Program-made: the position numbers and the translations under genes
Notes under the pieces: generated by a model
The model's database searches: none
What the model saw: the letters and a program-made list of their open reading frames with translations, nothing else
Told to the model about the DNA's origin: nothing
NCBI GenBank assembly: GCA_002897675.1
Contig: BDSU01000045.1
Coordinates: forward strand, 87,282 to 151,281
Source: a bacterium BMS3Abin02
GTDB lineage: Bacteria > Actinomycetota > Acidimicrobiia > Spongiisociales > UBA4744
Direction of reading: 5' to 3'
Length of the DNA: 64,000 nt
In this document: one piece after another, positions 50,740-59,701 of the stretch
Position numbering within the stretch: position 1 is the stretch's first letter
Layout of the letters: the number at the start of each line of letters is the position of its first letter

Positions 50740-50808
50740 GTCGATGGACCTCATACCCGGTACCTGGATCCGACCTGCTCGCAGACGGTGGTACCTATCC
50801 TTGTGGAC

Positions 50809-51636
50809 ATGCGCGTACTCATCGACGGGCGAGCGGTCGGCGCAGCCGACGCTGCGATCTCGGTGTTCGATCATGGCCTGCTGCGGGGCGACGGATGCTT
50901 CGAGGCTCTGCGTGCCTATCGAGGATCGACATTCGCCCTCGGTCCTCACCTGGACCGGCTGGTGGCGAGTGCCGCTCTGCTGCACATGGATCTGCCTTCG
51001 CGCGAAGAGATGGAAGGTTGGATCCGAGCGGTCGCTCGAGACGGAGGCGACTGCACGGTTCGGATCGTTGCGACCAGGGGAGGATTCGATCCCGACGTGA
51101 ACGCCGCCCCGCGCGTTGTCGTCCTCTGGGAACCCATCCCGGAGCTTCCAGAGTATCTGTGCGTCCTGCCGCTGGAGGCGCCGTGGCATTCCGACGGGGC
51201 GCCGTCGGAGCTCACGGGAGCGAAGACGCTCTCCTACGCGCCCAACATGGCGGCGAACCGTGCCGCCAGGCTCGCCGGGTTCGACGATGCCCTGCTCCAT
51301 GGGCGTTCGGGTCGAATCCTGGAAGGCCCGACATTCTGTGTCGCCTGGGTGGTCGACGGTGTGTTGGAGACGCCGTCTCTGGATCTCGGGATCCTTGCCT
51401 CGATCACCCGTGGGGCGACGCTTCATGAAGCTGCGCGTGCCGGCATCGGAGTTCGCGAGGGACACTTCGGTTTGGATCGTCTCGACGATGCAGACGAGGT
51501 GATGGCTCTGTCGACGGTAAAAGAGGTCAAACCGGTCGTGCGAGTGGGGGAACGCCGATTCGCGCCGGGCTCGGTCACCGAACTTCTCGCACGGCGCTAC
51601 CGAAACCGCGTGGAAACCGCACTGGCAAACGGCTGA
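50809..51636 (+). CDS. Class IV PLP aminotransferase / aminodeoxychorismate lyase-like
   Basis: 275 aa. FDHGLLRGDGCFEALR is the class IV start; GAKTLSYAPNMAANR carries the PLP lysine; RILEGPTFCVAW the cofactor-binding strand. Could be branched-chain aminotransferase, D-amino acid aminotransferase or PabC. ATG lies 13 nt after TATCCT. Confidence 0.87.
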   Translation: MRVLIDGRAVGAADAAISVFDHGLLRGDGCFEALRAYRGSTFALGPHLDRLVASAALLHMDLPSREEMEGWIRAVARDGGDCTVRIVATRGGFDPDVNAAPRVVVLWEPIPELPEYLCVLPLEAPWHSDGAPSELTGAKTLSYAPNMAANRAARLAGFDDALLHGRSGRILEGPTFCVAWVVDGVLETPSLDLGILASITRGATLHEAARAGIGVREGHFGLDRLDDADEVMALSTVKEVKPVVRVGERRFAPGSVTELLARRYRNRVETALANG

Positions 51637-51678
51637 GTTGCGGTAGCGTAGGGTCGAACCGAAGGAAGGAGTGAGCCA

Positions 51679-52158
51679 GTGAGACGCCTCATCCCCCTTC
51701 TCGCACTCGCAATGATCCTTGCGGCCTGCAGCAAAGGGACAGAGCCGGATCTGACGACGACGACGAGGGTGGCTCCCCCGACGACGACCGTCACGACCGT
51801 TGCCTCCACCACGACGGCGGCGCAACCGTCTGCCTCCACCAGCACCACATCCGGCAGCCTGCCGGGCTACACGGTCGTGGCGGGAAGTGCGGGCGGCATC
51901 CTCGTGGTGCTCCTGGATCCTGGCAACTACAGCGACATCGACATTCGGAACGTCGTCGACGACGCGATCGAGCGATTCACCCCGGTCGAGCTCCATGTCG
52001 TCGACTCTCGAGAGGCAGCGGATCTCGTCCTCGTCGAGAACCCTACCGAGGATCAGCAGAAGATCCTGGACGAACATCAGTTTGCGCGGGTCATCGGCGA
52101 TCAGCTCGAGTTCCTTGGCCCGTATGCGTCTTCAGGCTCGGTGAGCATCGGATCTTGA
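51679..52158 (+). CDS. Lipoprotein with Thr-rich linker
   Basis: 159 aa. Lipobox LAAC at residues about 14-18, Thr/Ser-rich linker to residue 60, and a small alpha/beta domain (GILVVLLDPGNYSDIDIRN). GTG start follows GAAGGAAGGAG. Unknown function. Confidence 0.8.
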   Translation: MRRLIPLLALAMILAACSKGTEPDLTTTTRVAPPTTTVTTVASTTTAAQPSASTSTTSGSLPGYTVVAGSAGGILVVLLDPGNYSDIDIRNVVDDAIERFTPVELHVVDSREAADLVLVENPTEDQQKILDEHQFARVIGDQLEFLGPYASSGSVSIGS

Positions 52159-52280
52159 TCCCCAGGAGCTTTCTTTGCTTCCCCTCGCAGGGGAAGTGGC
52201 GGAGGTGAGGAACGCGCCGAGGTCGATGGGGTAGAGAATCCTCACAACCGCATCGTGTCGCCGGCGTGTCCTCCCGCCCT

Positions 52281-52321
52281 GCGGTCCCGCATCGCCGCTG
52301 CGTCGCGATACGAGGCATGAA
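52281..52321 (+). repeat. Degenerate intergenic repeat, copy 3
   Basis: About 78% identical to 17015-17055 by eye. The rest of 52159-52422 holds no gene I can support. Confidence 0.5.
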
Positions 52322-52422
52322 GCGCGTGAGTGGAGGGAATCTTCGAGTCTGCACGTTGCTGCAGCACCGGCTCTGCTCAACTTTCGCGCCGAGTATGACG
52401 ATAGAGGCCCCAGGAGGTAGCG

Positions 52423-54000
52423 CTGGAACCGAGAGTCCTGCTCGTTGACGGCGACCTGGTGAGCAGAAGTGCTTCATCTCGGATACTCGCTCAGGCGGGG
52501 ATCGACGTCGTTGGTCATGCCGGGAGTGCCGAAGAGGCGCTCCAAGTGGCGCGCCTGACCCTTCCCACGGTAGTGGTCGTGGATGCCGGCCTGTCGGGCG
52601 CACAGGAACTCGTCGGCAAGCTGCGATCGTCCCTGGAGACCCGGTTGGAAGTCATAGCCGCGAGCGGCTTCGGAAGTGTGGACGGAATCGGAAAGATGGT
52701 CCTCTCGGGCGCTTCCGCGTTCATAGTCAAGGGCAAGCCTTCCGACCTCGTCGCCGGCGTCCGATCCGTCTCCGTCGGATCCGGCCTCCTTTCGGCCGAG
52801 GCCAGCGCCCCGGTGCTACGAGAGGTTCGGAAACTGTACGAGCGCGAACGAACCCGTAACGAGCGTCTCGAGAAAGCTGTGCACAGGCTGCAGACACTTT
52901 CGGTCACCGACCCGCTCACCGGGCTCAAGAACCATGGGTTCTTCTTTGATCGCCTCGGAGAGGAACTCGAACGGGCGCGGCGCTACGAACGCCCCCTCGC
53001 CGTGATCATCGCCGACATCGACGATTTCAAGGCGATCAACGACATGTACGGGCATGCCGTCGGAGATCGGGTCCTCCGTTCGCTCGGCGAGGCATTTCGC
53101 GGCCGCCTCCGCGAGGTCGACATTGCATGTCGAATCGGGGGCGAGGAGTTCGGGTTCGCGTTGCCGGAGACCGATGAGACGGGAGCAGTGCAGGTTGCCG
53201 AACGACTGCTCGTATCCGTCGAGCATCTCGACCTTCCAGAGGCAGGCTTCGTCACGCTCAGCATCGGCATCTCCGTGTTTCCGACCCATGCCGACAATCA
53301 GGAGGAACTGGTCGAATCCGCGGACATGGCTCTGTATCAAGCGAAACACGAAGGCAAGAACTGTGTACGGGTCGCAGGGCGCAGCCTGCTGACGACGGAA
53401 GTGACGCGCACGCGCCCTGTGATGGCACCGGTCGTTGATGCTTTGATCGGAGTCCTCCGTCTTCGCTCACCCAGCCTCTTCGATCGGTCGACGAAGGTTG
53501 CGGAAGTCGTCACTTCGATCAGTGGGGAACTCGGGCTGAGCGTCGCCCGGACCGGACGTGCGCGCGTGGCGGCGATGCTTCACGACATCGGGATGGTCGG
53601 CGTCCCCGATTCGATCCTGCTGAAACCCGGTCCGCTCGAGCCTTCGGAATGGGAGGTCGTCCGGCGGCATCCGCACAGCAGCATCGAATTGATCGCCGGA
53701 TCGGTGCACCCCGAGGTGATTCAGGCCGTGCTGACACACCACGAGCGGATGGACGGCTCCGGATACCCGAACGGTGTGTCAGGCGCCTCGATCCCGCTGC
53801 TCGGTCGTGTCCTGCACACGGCCGACGCGTTCGTGGCGATGATCTCGACCCGTCCTCAGAAGGCCGCCATGACTTCGCAAGAGGCCATCGCGACGATGCA
53901 CTCTCTGGCAGGCACCGATTTCGACTCCGATGCCGTCGATGCGCTCGAGCGGGCGTTCGTGAGATCCGACTTCGCGCCCCTGCGTCTCGTGGTGGGCTAG
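52423..54000 (+). CDS. REC-GGDEF-HD-GYP cyclic-di-GMP protein, probable CTG start
   Basis: 525 aa. REC domain (1-115): RVLLVDGDL, VVVVDAGLSG with the phospho-Asp, and VKGKPS. Coiled linker, then GGDEF (about 155-310) with DPLTGLKNHGFFFDRL, DIDDFKAIN and intact RIGGEEFGF. HD-GYP (about 335-520) with MLHDIGMVGVPDSIL, RRHPHSS and HHERMDGSGYP. So it has parts to make and break c-di-GMP. The CTG at 52423 follows AGGAGG by 5 nt and is needed for the first REC strand; the next start, GTG 52459, cuts it off. Confidence 0.85.
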   Translation: MEPRVLLVDGDLVSRSASSRILAQAGIDVVGHAGSAEEALQVARLTLPTVVVVDAGLSGAQELVGKLRSSLETRLEVIAASGFGSVDGIGKMVLSGASAFIVKGKPSDLVAGVRSVSVGSGLLSAEASAPVLREVRKLYERERTRNERLEKAVHRLQTLSVTDPLTGLKNHGFFFDRLGEELERARRYERPLAVIIADIDDFKAINDMYGHAVGDRVLRSLGEAFRGRLREVDIACRIGGEEFGFALPETDETGAVQVAERLLVSVEHLDLPEAGFVTLSIGISVFPTHADNQEELVESADMALYQAKHEGKNCVRVAGRSLLTTEVTRTRPVMAPVVDALIGVLRLRSPSLFDRSTKVAEVVTSISGELGLSVARTGRARVAAMLHDIGMVGVPDSILLKPGPLEPSEWEVVRRHPHSSIELIAGSVHPEVIQAVLTHHERMDGSGYPNGVSGASIPLLGRVLHTADAFVAMISTRPQKAAMTSQEAIATMHSLAGTDFDSDAVDALERAFVRSDFAPLRLVVG

Positions 54001-54047
54001 AGCCAACAGAGACCGGCTGCCGGCCTCCAGTGGTCATGCTCGCTCTA

Positions 54048-54085
54048 CGGTCTTGCAGCGCCGCGGGCCGCGGTACGAAGCATGC
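54048..54085 (+). repeat. Degenerate intergenic repeat, copy 4
   Basis: Core GGTACGAAGCATG, related to 17015-17055. Confidence 0.4.
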
Positions 54086-54100
54086 GAGCGAAGTGAGCCT

Positions 54101-55480
54101 CTACAGCAACAGGCTCGCGACCAAGAGGAAGCCCCCGAAGCCGGTCAGGTCCGTGATCGTCGTCACGAAGAGGTTCGATCCCAGTGCAGGATCGAATCCG
54201 AGTCTGCGAAGGGCGAGGGGGAGGGCTGATCCCGCAAGGCCTGCGACGATGAGGTTGGCCAGGACACTGATGAAGATGACGAGGCCGATGTGCGGGTCCT
54301 TCAGGAGGGCTGCGGCAATCAGCCCCGAGAGCGTTGCGGTCAGGATCCCATTGGAAAACCCGAGGGCGAGTTCTCTGGTGATGACGCGGACGGTTCTGTT
54401 GGGGGAGATGTCGTGTGTCGCGAGGCCACGAATCACGACAGCGAGGCTCATCGCGCCGCTGTCGCCGCCGATCCGGGCGACGAGTGGCATCAACGAGGCG
54501 AGCAGTGGTGCGGCGGCGATCTGAGTCTGGAAAGTGGCGACGACCAACGACACGGTGCCCGAGAGGGCCAGATCGAGGAACAGCCAGGGCATCCGCATGC
54601 GGATCGAACGCCGGACCGGCGTGAAGACGGTCTCTTCACCACCGGCACCCATGGCAACCGCGAAGTCCTCGCCGGCTTCCTGCTCGACGGCGTCGATGAC
54701 TTCGTCGACGGTGACTATTCCAAGAAGTCGATCGTCGAAGTCGACGACGGGGACGCTGAAGAGGTTGTACCGCCGGGCGAGTTCGACCAGTTCCTCACGG
54801 TCTGTCGGCGGGGTCACTTTGACAGGGTTGTGCACCATCACCTCGTCGAGGCCGTCGCCGGGTCGGGCGAACACGAGTTCGCGAAACGACAAGACGCCGA
54901 CGAGGCGACCGGAGTCGTCGACCACGTAGACGTACGAAAGGTCCTCGATTTCCTCGTGTAGCTGACGGATGCGCTCGATCGCCTCTCCGGCGGTGAGTCC
55001 GACCGGCAGCGTCGCAACGCGCAGCGTCATGAGACCGCCGGCAGAGTCGGACGGGTAGGAAAGGAGGTGACGGATCGCCTCAGCGGTTTTTTCGGCGACG
55101 GCCGACAGGATGTGTTCCTTGTGCTCGGGCTCGAGTGCACCGATCAGGTCGGCTGCTTGAGCCGGCGGCATGGCCTCGATGAGCGACGCTGCCCTTATCG
55201 CGGTGACCTCTTCGAGAACGTCGGCAGCCAGATCGTCCTGCATCTCTTCGAGAATGTCCGCAGCTTCGGGCGGAAGGAGATTGCGAATCAGATCGGCAGC
55301 CGCCTCGTCGCCCAGTTCCTCGAGGATGTCCGCTGCGTCGTGAGGGTCGGCTTGAGCGAGTTCGGCCCACTCGTCGGTGTGGGAGTCGAGATAGGCTTCG
55401 ACCTCCTCGGGCTTCTTCCGGGCGCGCGAAGCGAGCCGTTGTGCGAGTTCACGTGGGCGCGGCAATCGCTTCTTCTCCAT
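54101..55480 (-). CDS. mgtE: MgtE-family magnesium transporter
   Basis: 459 aa. N-domain of superhelical repeats (DAADILEELGDEAAADLI), CBS pair (about 140-260), then five helices with the pore residues ARIGGDSGAMSLAV and GFDPALGSNLFVTTITD. Mg2+ bound between the cytoplasmic domains gates the pore. Full length. Confidence 0.94.
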   Translation of the reverse strand: MEKKRLPRPRELAQRLASRARKKPEEVEAYLDSHTDEWAELAQADPHDAADILEELGDEAAADLIRNLLPPEAADILEEMQDDLAADVLEEVTAIRAASLIEAMPPAQAADLIGALEPEHKEHILSAVAEKTAEAIRHLLSYPSDSAGGLMTLRVATLPVGLTAGEAIERIRQLHEEIEDLSYVYVVDDSGRLVGVLSFRELVFARPGDGLDEVMVHNPVKVTPPTDREELVELARRYNLFSVPVVDFDDRLLGIVTVDEVIDAVEQEAGEDFAVAMGAGGEETVFTPVRRSIRMRMPWLFLDLALSGTVSLVVATFQTQIAAAPLLASLMPLVARIGGDSGAMSLAVVIRGLATHDISPNRTVRVITRELALGFSNGILTATLSGLIAAALLKDPHIGLVIFISVLANLIVAGLAGSALPLALRRLGFDPALGSNLFVTTITDLTGFGGFLLVASLLL

Positions 55481-55521
55481 GGGTCCTCCGGGCTGATGCT
55501 CAGGCTACTTGGTGGTGCCGC

Positions 55522-56001
55522 TCAGTCGCCGTCGAACGGACGGATTCCTGCGATGACGACCGTGAAGACGCCTCCGGGCGCCGCATAGGAGACCTCGTCA
55601 CCGACGGCGGCGTCCATGAGTGCTGCACCGAGAGGGCCACCGGGGGAGGCCAGGAACACCCCGGGGATCTTGTTCTCCGGCGTTGCGATGAGATACTCGG
55701 TTTCGTCGCCGTCTTCGTCGACGACCATGACGAGCGAGCCGATCTCCACTTTGTCGGTGGCTCCGACTTCACGAACCTCGGCGTGGTCGATGATCTGGCG
55801 GACCTTGAGGATCCGGGCCTCCATCATCCCCTGCTCGTTCTTGGCGGCGTCGTAGTCGGCGTTCTCTCTGATATCGCCGTGAGAACGCGCTTCCGCGATG
55901 CGCTCCGAGGCGAGAAGACGGCCTTCGCCTTCGAGGTACTCCAGTTCGTCGAGGAGCCTGCGATGAGCCGCCGGGGTGAGCCAGATTGTTTCGCCCGTCA
56001 T
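55522..56001 (-). CDS. greA: Transcription elongation factor GreA
   Basis: 159 aa. Coiled-coil finger with SHGDIRENADYDAAKNEQGM, where the acidic tip stimulates RNA polymerase cleavage, then an FKBP-like domain (SPGGPLGAALMDAAVGDEV). ATG at 56001; the upstream frame is antisense to the EamA gene. Confidence 0.93.
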   Translation of the reverse strand: MTGETIWLTPAAHRRLLDELEYLEGEGRLLASERIAEARSHGDIRENADYDAAKNEQGMMEARILKVRQIIDHAEVREVGATDKVEIGSLVMVVDEDGDETEYLIATPENKIPGVFLASPGGPLGAALMDAAVGDEVSYAAPGGVFTVVIAGIRPFDGD

Positions 56002-56020
56002 GGCCGGGCAGCATAGCGAG

Positions 56021-56917
56021 ATGCAGTCGGTACCGATGAAGCGCTCTGCGCTGTGGTTTGCACTCTCCGCCGCCCTGTTGTGGGGCGTGAGTGGCACCGT
56101 TGCGGCGGATGTGTTCGACAAGGTTCCGCCTCCTCGTGTCGCGGAGGTGCGGGCCCTTGTGGCGGCACTGTTCCTTCTTCCGTATGCCGGCCTACGAGGG
56201 CGGCTCCGGACCCAGGGCAACGGATTGTGGCTGGTTCTGTTCGGGCTCACGCTTGCAGCGGTGCATGTCACGTACTACTGGGCCATCGATGGCCTGGGCG
56301 TCGGCCCCGGTGTGACCGTGCAGTTCCTGGCCCCGATTCTCGTGCTCTTCTGGATGCGTTTCGCAGAGCGTCGCCCCGTTGCCTTCGGTGTCTGGGCCGC
56401 GGCCGTTGGAGCCGTTGCCGGCCTGGTGATGGTGACGCGTGCCTGGGAGGCCATCTCCGTGGACGGGTGGGCGCTTGCAGCCGGACTTGCCTCCGCGTTC
56501 ACGTTCGCCACCTACCTGCTGATGGGGGAACGGCTTGGGCGGCGCATCGGTGCGGTCACGACCCTCACGTACGGATTCGTCGTCGCAGCCGTGTTCTGGC
56601 TCGTTGTCCAGCCGCTGTGGACGTTCCCGCGGGCGCTGGACGCGAAGGACATCTCCGAACTCGTCTGGGTTGGTCTCGGGGGCACGATGGTGCCGTTTCT
56701 GTTCGAGATGGCGGCGCTCCGGAGAGCTGCTGCAGCCTTGGTGGGCCTGGTTGCGACGGCCGAGCCGGTCATCGCCGCCGTGACGGCCTGGATATTCCTC
56801 AGCCAGGCATTGACGCTGGTGCAGATCGCCGGCGGGGTTGCCGTGCTCGGCGCGGTCATCTTCGTTCAGCGCCGGGGAGTTGCAGAGATCGAGGCTCCGA
56901 TGCAGCCGGGACGATAG
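56021..56917 (+). CDS. EamA/DMT-family transporter
   Basis: 298 aa, ten helices in two EamA repeats. LWGVSGTVAADVF opens repeat 1 and TFATYLLMGERLG repeat 2. Substrate unknown. ATG at 56021; ATG 56036 is an alternative. Divergent from greA with only 19 bp between starts. Confidence 0.87.
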   Translation: MQSVPMKRSALWFALSAALLWGVSGTVAADVFDKVPPPRVAEVRALVAALFLLPYAGLRGRLRTQGNGLWLVLFGLTLAAVHVTYYWAIDGLGVGPGVTVQFLAPILVLFWMRFAERRPVAFGVWAAAVGAVAGLVMVTRAWEAISVDGWALAAGLASAFTFATYLLMGERLGRRIGAVTTLTYGFVVAAVFWLVVQPLWTFPRALDAKDISELVWVGLGGTMVPFLFEMAALRRAAAALVGLVATAEPVIAAVTAWIFLSQALTLVQIAGGVAVLGAVIFVQRRGVAEIEAPMQPGR

Positions 56918-56930
56918 AGGGCGGCGACCA

Positions 56931-56950
56931 GTTCTCAGTCATCGGTAAGG
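56931..56950 (+). repeat. Heptamer-family repeat
   Basis: CAGTTCTCAGTCATCGGTAAG, close to 34809-34823 and 41647-41660. Confidence 0.45.
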
Positions 56951-57053
56951 CACGCGACGGACCCGTGTCTCGTGACTGTCGACCGGCTGCTGACCGAGGA
57001 CCGGTTGCCCGTTGCCGGCGGTCTGCCAGACTGGCGGTCCAAGGAGGTGACGC

Positions 57054-58103
57054 GTGGCGGAGAAACTGACTGCCTTCTCGCACGGCAGCGGCTGAGCATG
57101 CAAGCTCGGTCCTGACGAGCTGGCGCAGGTCTTGCGCCGACTACACAACCACCCGGTGACCTTCCATCCGGACCTTGTCGTCGGGTTACATCTGGCCGAT
57201 GACGCCGGCGTGTTCCGCATGTCCGATGGCACGCTGTTGCTCCAGACCGTCGACTACTTCACGCCCGTCGTCGACGATGCCTTCGACTGGGGGCGCATCG
57301 CCGCGTCCAACGCACTGTCCGACATCTACGCGATGGGTGGCACGCCGCTCACCGCCATGCAGCTCATCGGCTGGCCTCGAGGCAAGCTCTCCTTCGGCAT
57401 TCTCGACGATGTGATCGCCGGCGGGGTCGAGATCCTCCAGCAGGCAGGGTGTGTTCTCATCGGCGGGCATTCGGTCGACGATCCCGAGCCCAAGTACGGG
57501 TTCGCAGTGAGCGGTACTGTCGAAGAGAAGAACCTCGTGATGAATCGGGGAGCGCAGCCGGGTGATGCACTCGTGTTGACCAAGCCGTTGGGTATCGGTG
57601 TGATCGCCACCGCACTCAAGGCCGGGCGTGCTCCGGAGGATGTCATTTCCGAAGCAGTCTCCATGATGGTGACGCTCAACGACGGTGCGGCGAGGGCGAT
57701 GAACCGCGTTGGCGTCCATGCAGGCACCGACGTGACCGGTTTCGGGCTGCTGGGACACCTCTCCGAGATGCTCGTGGCGTCGAAGGTGGGGGCGAGGATT
57801 CGCGCCACCGATGTTCCATTGATGGGAGGGCTTCGTCCGTTGGCCGAGGCGGGCCTGTTCTCTGGCGGGAGCGGCAGGAACCTCGATGCGGTCCGTCCGG
57901 CTCTGGTCGTCGAGGGGGTCGACGATACGAGCATTCGGATTCTCGCCGACGCCCAGACGAGTGGCGGGCTGCTCATGGCAGTTGCACTCGAGCGTCTCGA
58001 TGCGATGCTCGATGCGCTTGCCGAGGAGCGCACACCGGCGGCGGCCGTCATCGGGGAGATCGTCGAAGACGACCACGCGTCGATCGTGGTGACTCGGTCT
58101 TGA
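57054..58103 (+). CDS. selD: Selenide, water dikinase (SelD) with in-frame UGA selenocysteine
   Basis: 349 aa if UGA (57093-57095) is read as Sec14. The N-terminus reads MAEKLTAFSHGSG, UGA, ACKLGPDELAQVL; the SelD family has Cys or Sec followed by G/A-C-K exactly here. Downstream LADDAGVFRMSDGT, TVDYFTPVVDD, GGHSVDDPEPKYG and DVTGFGLLGHLSEM are SelD motifs. GTG at 57054 follows AAGGAGGTGACGC. Makes selenophosphate from selenide and ATP. The stop overlaps the MFS start. Simple ORF calls would begin at 57132 and lose the active site. Confidence 0.92.
57103..57138 (+). promoter_or_regulatory. SECIS-like hairpins after the selD UGA
   Basis: AGCTCG-GTCCTGA-CGAGCT (stem 6 bp, 7 nt after the UGA), then GGCGCA-GGTCT-TGCGCC (stem 6 bp). 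The GGUCU apical loop on GCA/UGC is the loop sequence I recall from the E. coli fdhF SECIS. Either could bind SelB. Confidence 0.65.
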
Positions 58104-59290
58104 GCCGAGAATCGTTGCAGGGCCATCAGGAGTGGGTGCTGGCGACCGCAGTGGGGCTGGTGATGACGGGAGCGAGTCTCGTCGCGCCGATCCTGCCGCT
58201 CTACGCTCTCGAGTTCGGTGTCAGCTACACGGCGGCCGGGGCCCTCATCACCGGATTCGCCGTGGCAAGGCTGTCGTTCGACATGCTCGGAGGTGTGGCC
58301 GGTGACCGGTTCGGCGCCCGCCGCGTCACGATGAGTGGTGCGATCCTCATCGCAGTCGCCGGTGTCACCGCAGCGCTGGCACCCTCGTATTGGGTGCTGC
58401 TCCTGTCCCGCTTCATCGAAGGCGTCGGATCGGCGTTGTTCACCACGGCGGCGTTCCAGTTCCTCGTCCAGATCACCGAGCGATCCCGGCTCGGCCGTGC
58501 AACCGCGCTCTTCCAGACGGGAATGCTGGTTGGCTTTGCCATCGGTCCGTTCGCCGGCGGCTACCTCGCCGAACTTGGCGACTTCAGGACGCCGTTCTGG
58601 GCATACGCGGCGTTCGGAGTGCTGGTCGCCGTCATCTCCAGGCTCTTGATCACCGATGTCCCCTCATCTGGCCGGACGATCGGCGAGGTGTTCCGTGCCG
58701 CGGGAAGCCTCCTGCGCAAGCGTGAGATTCGTGTCCTGGCGTTGGTCGCATTCGCGCTGTTCGTCATGCGGTCCGGAGCACGGATCACCCTGTTCCCTCT
58801 CTACGGCAACAAGGTCGTCGGACTGGACCCGGCTTCGATCGGAACGATCCTCAGCGTGTCGGCCGTTGTCAACCTGCTCGTCGTCAACTTCGTGGGGCGA
58901 ATGGTCGACAGGGTCGGGAGGAAACCGGTTGCAATCTGGGGGCTGGTTGCGTCGGCGTTCGCGACGGCGGCGTATGGCATGTTCGGCACGTTCACTTCTC
59001 TGATGGTCGTGTCCGCGGTTTTCGGGATCGCCTCGGGTGTTGCTTCGATTCCGCCGCCCACGATGGTTGGCGACCTCGCTCCCGAAGGGTCGGAAGGATC
59101 CGCGGTCGGCTTGTACAAGATGGCAGGCGACCTGGGTTTTGTCGTCGGTCCTCTCATGGTTGGGGCGATCGCCGACGCTGGAGCGTTCTCCATAGGTTTC
59201 GCGGCCAGCGGCGCGATACTTCTGGTCGCCGCCGGTGCAATGCTCACCATCGGGGAGACTGGAAGGAAACTCGGGAAGGGCTCGTCGTGA
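58100..59290 (+). CDS. Major facilitator superfamily transporter
   Basis: 396 aa, 12 helices. GVAGDRFGARRVTMSGAIL and GRMVDRVGRKPVAIWG are the two cytoplasmic MFS loops. Substrate unknown. TTG start overlaps the selD stop (TTGA), and the stop is 4 bp inside the ferredoxin start, so selD-MFS-ferredoxin-hydrolase look like one operon. Confidence 0.88.
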   Translation: MSRESLQGHQEWVLATAVGLVMTGASLVAPILPLYALEFGVSYTAAGALITGFAVARLSFDMLGGVAGDRFGARRVTMSGAILIAVAGVTAALAPSYWVLLLSRFIEGVGSALFTTAAFQFLVQITERSRLGRATALFQTGMLVGFAIGPFAGGYLAELGDFRTPFWAYAAFGVLVAVISRLLITDVPSSGRTIGEVFRAAGSLLRKREIRVLALVAFALFVMRSGARITLFPLYGNKVVGLDPASIGTILSVSAVVNLLVVNFVGRMVDRVGRKPVAIWGLVASAFATAAYGMFGTFTSLMVVSAVFGIASGVASIPPPTMVGDLAPEGSEGSAVGLYKMAGDLGFVVGPLMVGAIADAGAFSIGFAASGAILLVAAGAMLTIGETGRKLGKGSS

Positions 59291-59700
59291 CGAGACTCGA
59301 CAAGATCGCAGGGGCGCTCTCGATCGGAGGATTGCAGCGGCACATCTTCCTCTGTACCCAGCAGGCCACGCCCCGCTGCTCAACCTGCGAAGAGAGCGCC
59401 GAAGTGTGGCGTTTCCTGAAGAGGCGGCTCAAGGAACTCGGCCTCACGAGCGCCCCCGCTCCGTGGCGCGGCGACTTCGGTGTCGAACCCGATACTCCGC
59501 GAGGCGCCGGCACGGTGCTGCGCTCGAAGGTCGACTGTTTTCGCATCTGCGAGCAAGGGCCGATCGCTGTCGTCTACCCCGAGGGGACCTGGTATCACTC
59601 CGTCACGGTCGAGGTGATGGACCGCATCATCGTCGAGCATCTGATTCGGGGCGTGCCGGTGGAAGAGTTCGTATTCATGACCGATCGGCTGGGAGTGTGA
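59287..59700 (+). CDS. Thioredoxin-fold [2Fe-2S] ferredoxin
   Basis: 137 aa. HIFLCTQQATPRCSTCEES and VDCFRICEQGPIAVVYPEG give the four cluster cysteines in the shethna-type thioredoxin-like ferredoxin pattern; WYHSVTVEVMDRIIVEHLI is the family end. Overlaps the MFS gene. Partner unknown; next to selD it may serve selenium or redox metabolism. Confidence 0.87.
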   Translation: MTRLDKIAGALSIGGLQRHIFLCTQQATPRCSTCEESAEVWRFLKRRLKELGLTSAPAPWRGDFGVEPDTPRGAGTVLRSKVDCFRICEQGPIAVVYPEGTWYHSVTVEVMDRIIVEHLIRGVPVEEFVFMTDRLGV

Positions 59701-59701
59701 C

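Noticed and set aside
49843-52077. 744-aa minus-strand ORF opposite nadE, aminotransferase and lipoprotein
   Set aside because: Longer than the real genes but antisense to three clear families.
57093-57095. selD as a pseudogene broken by a stop
   Set aside because: The UGA is at the exact family Cys/Sec position, with hairpins downstream and intact motifs on both sides.
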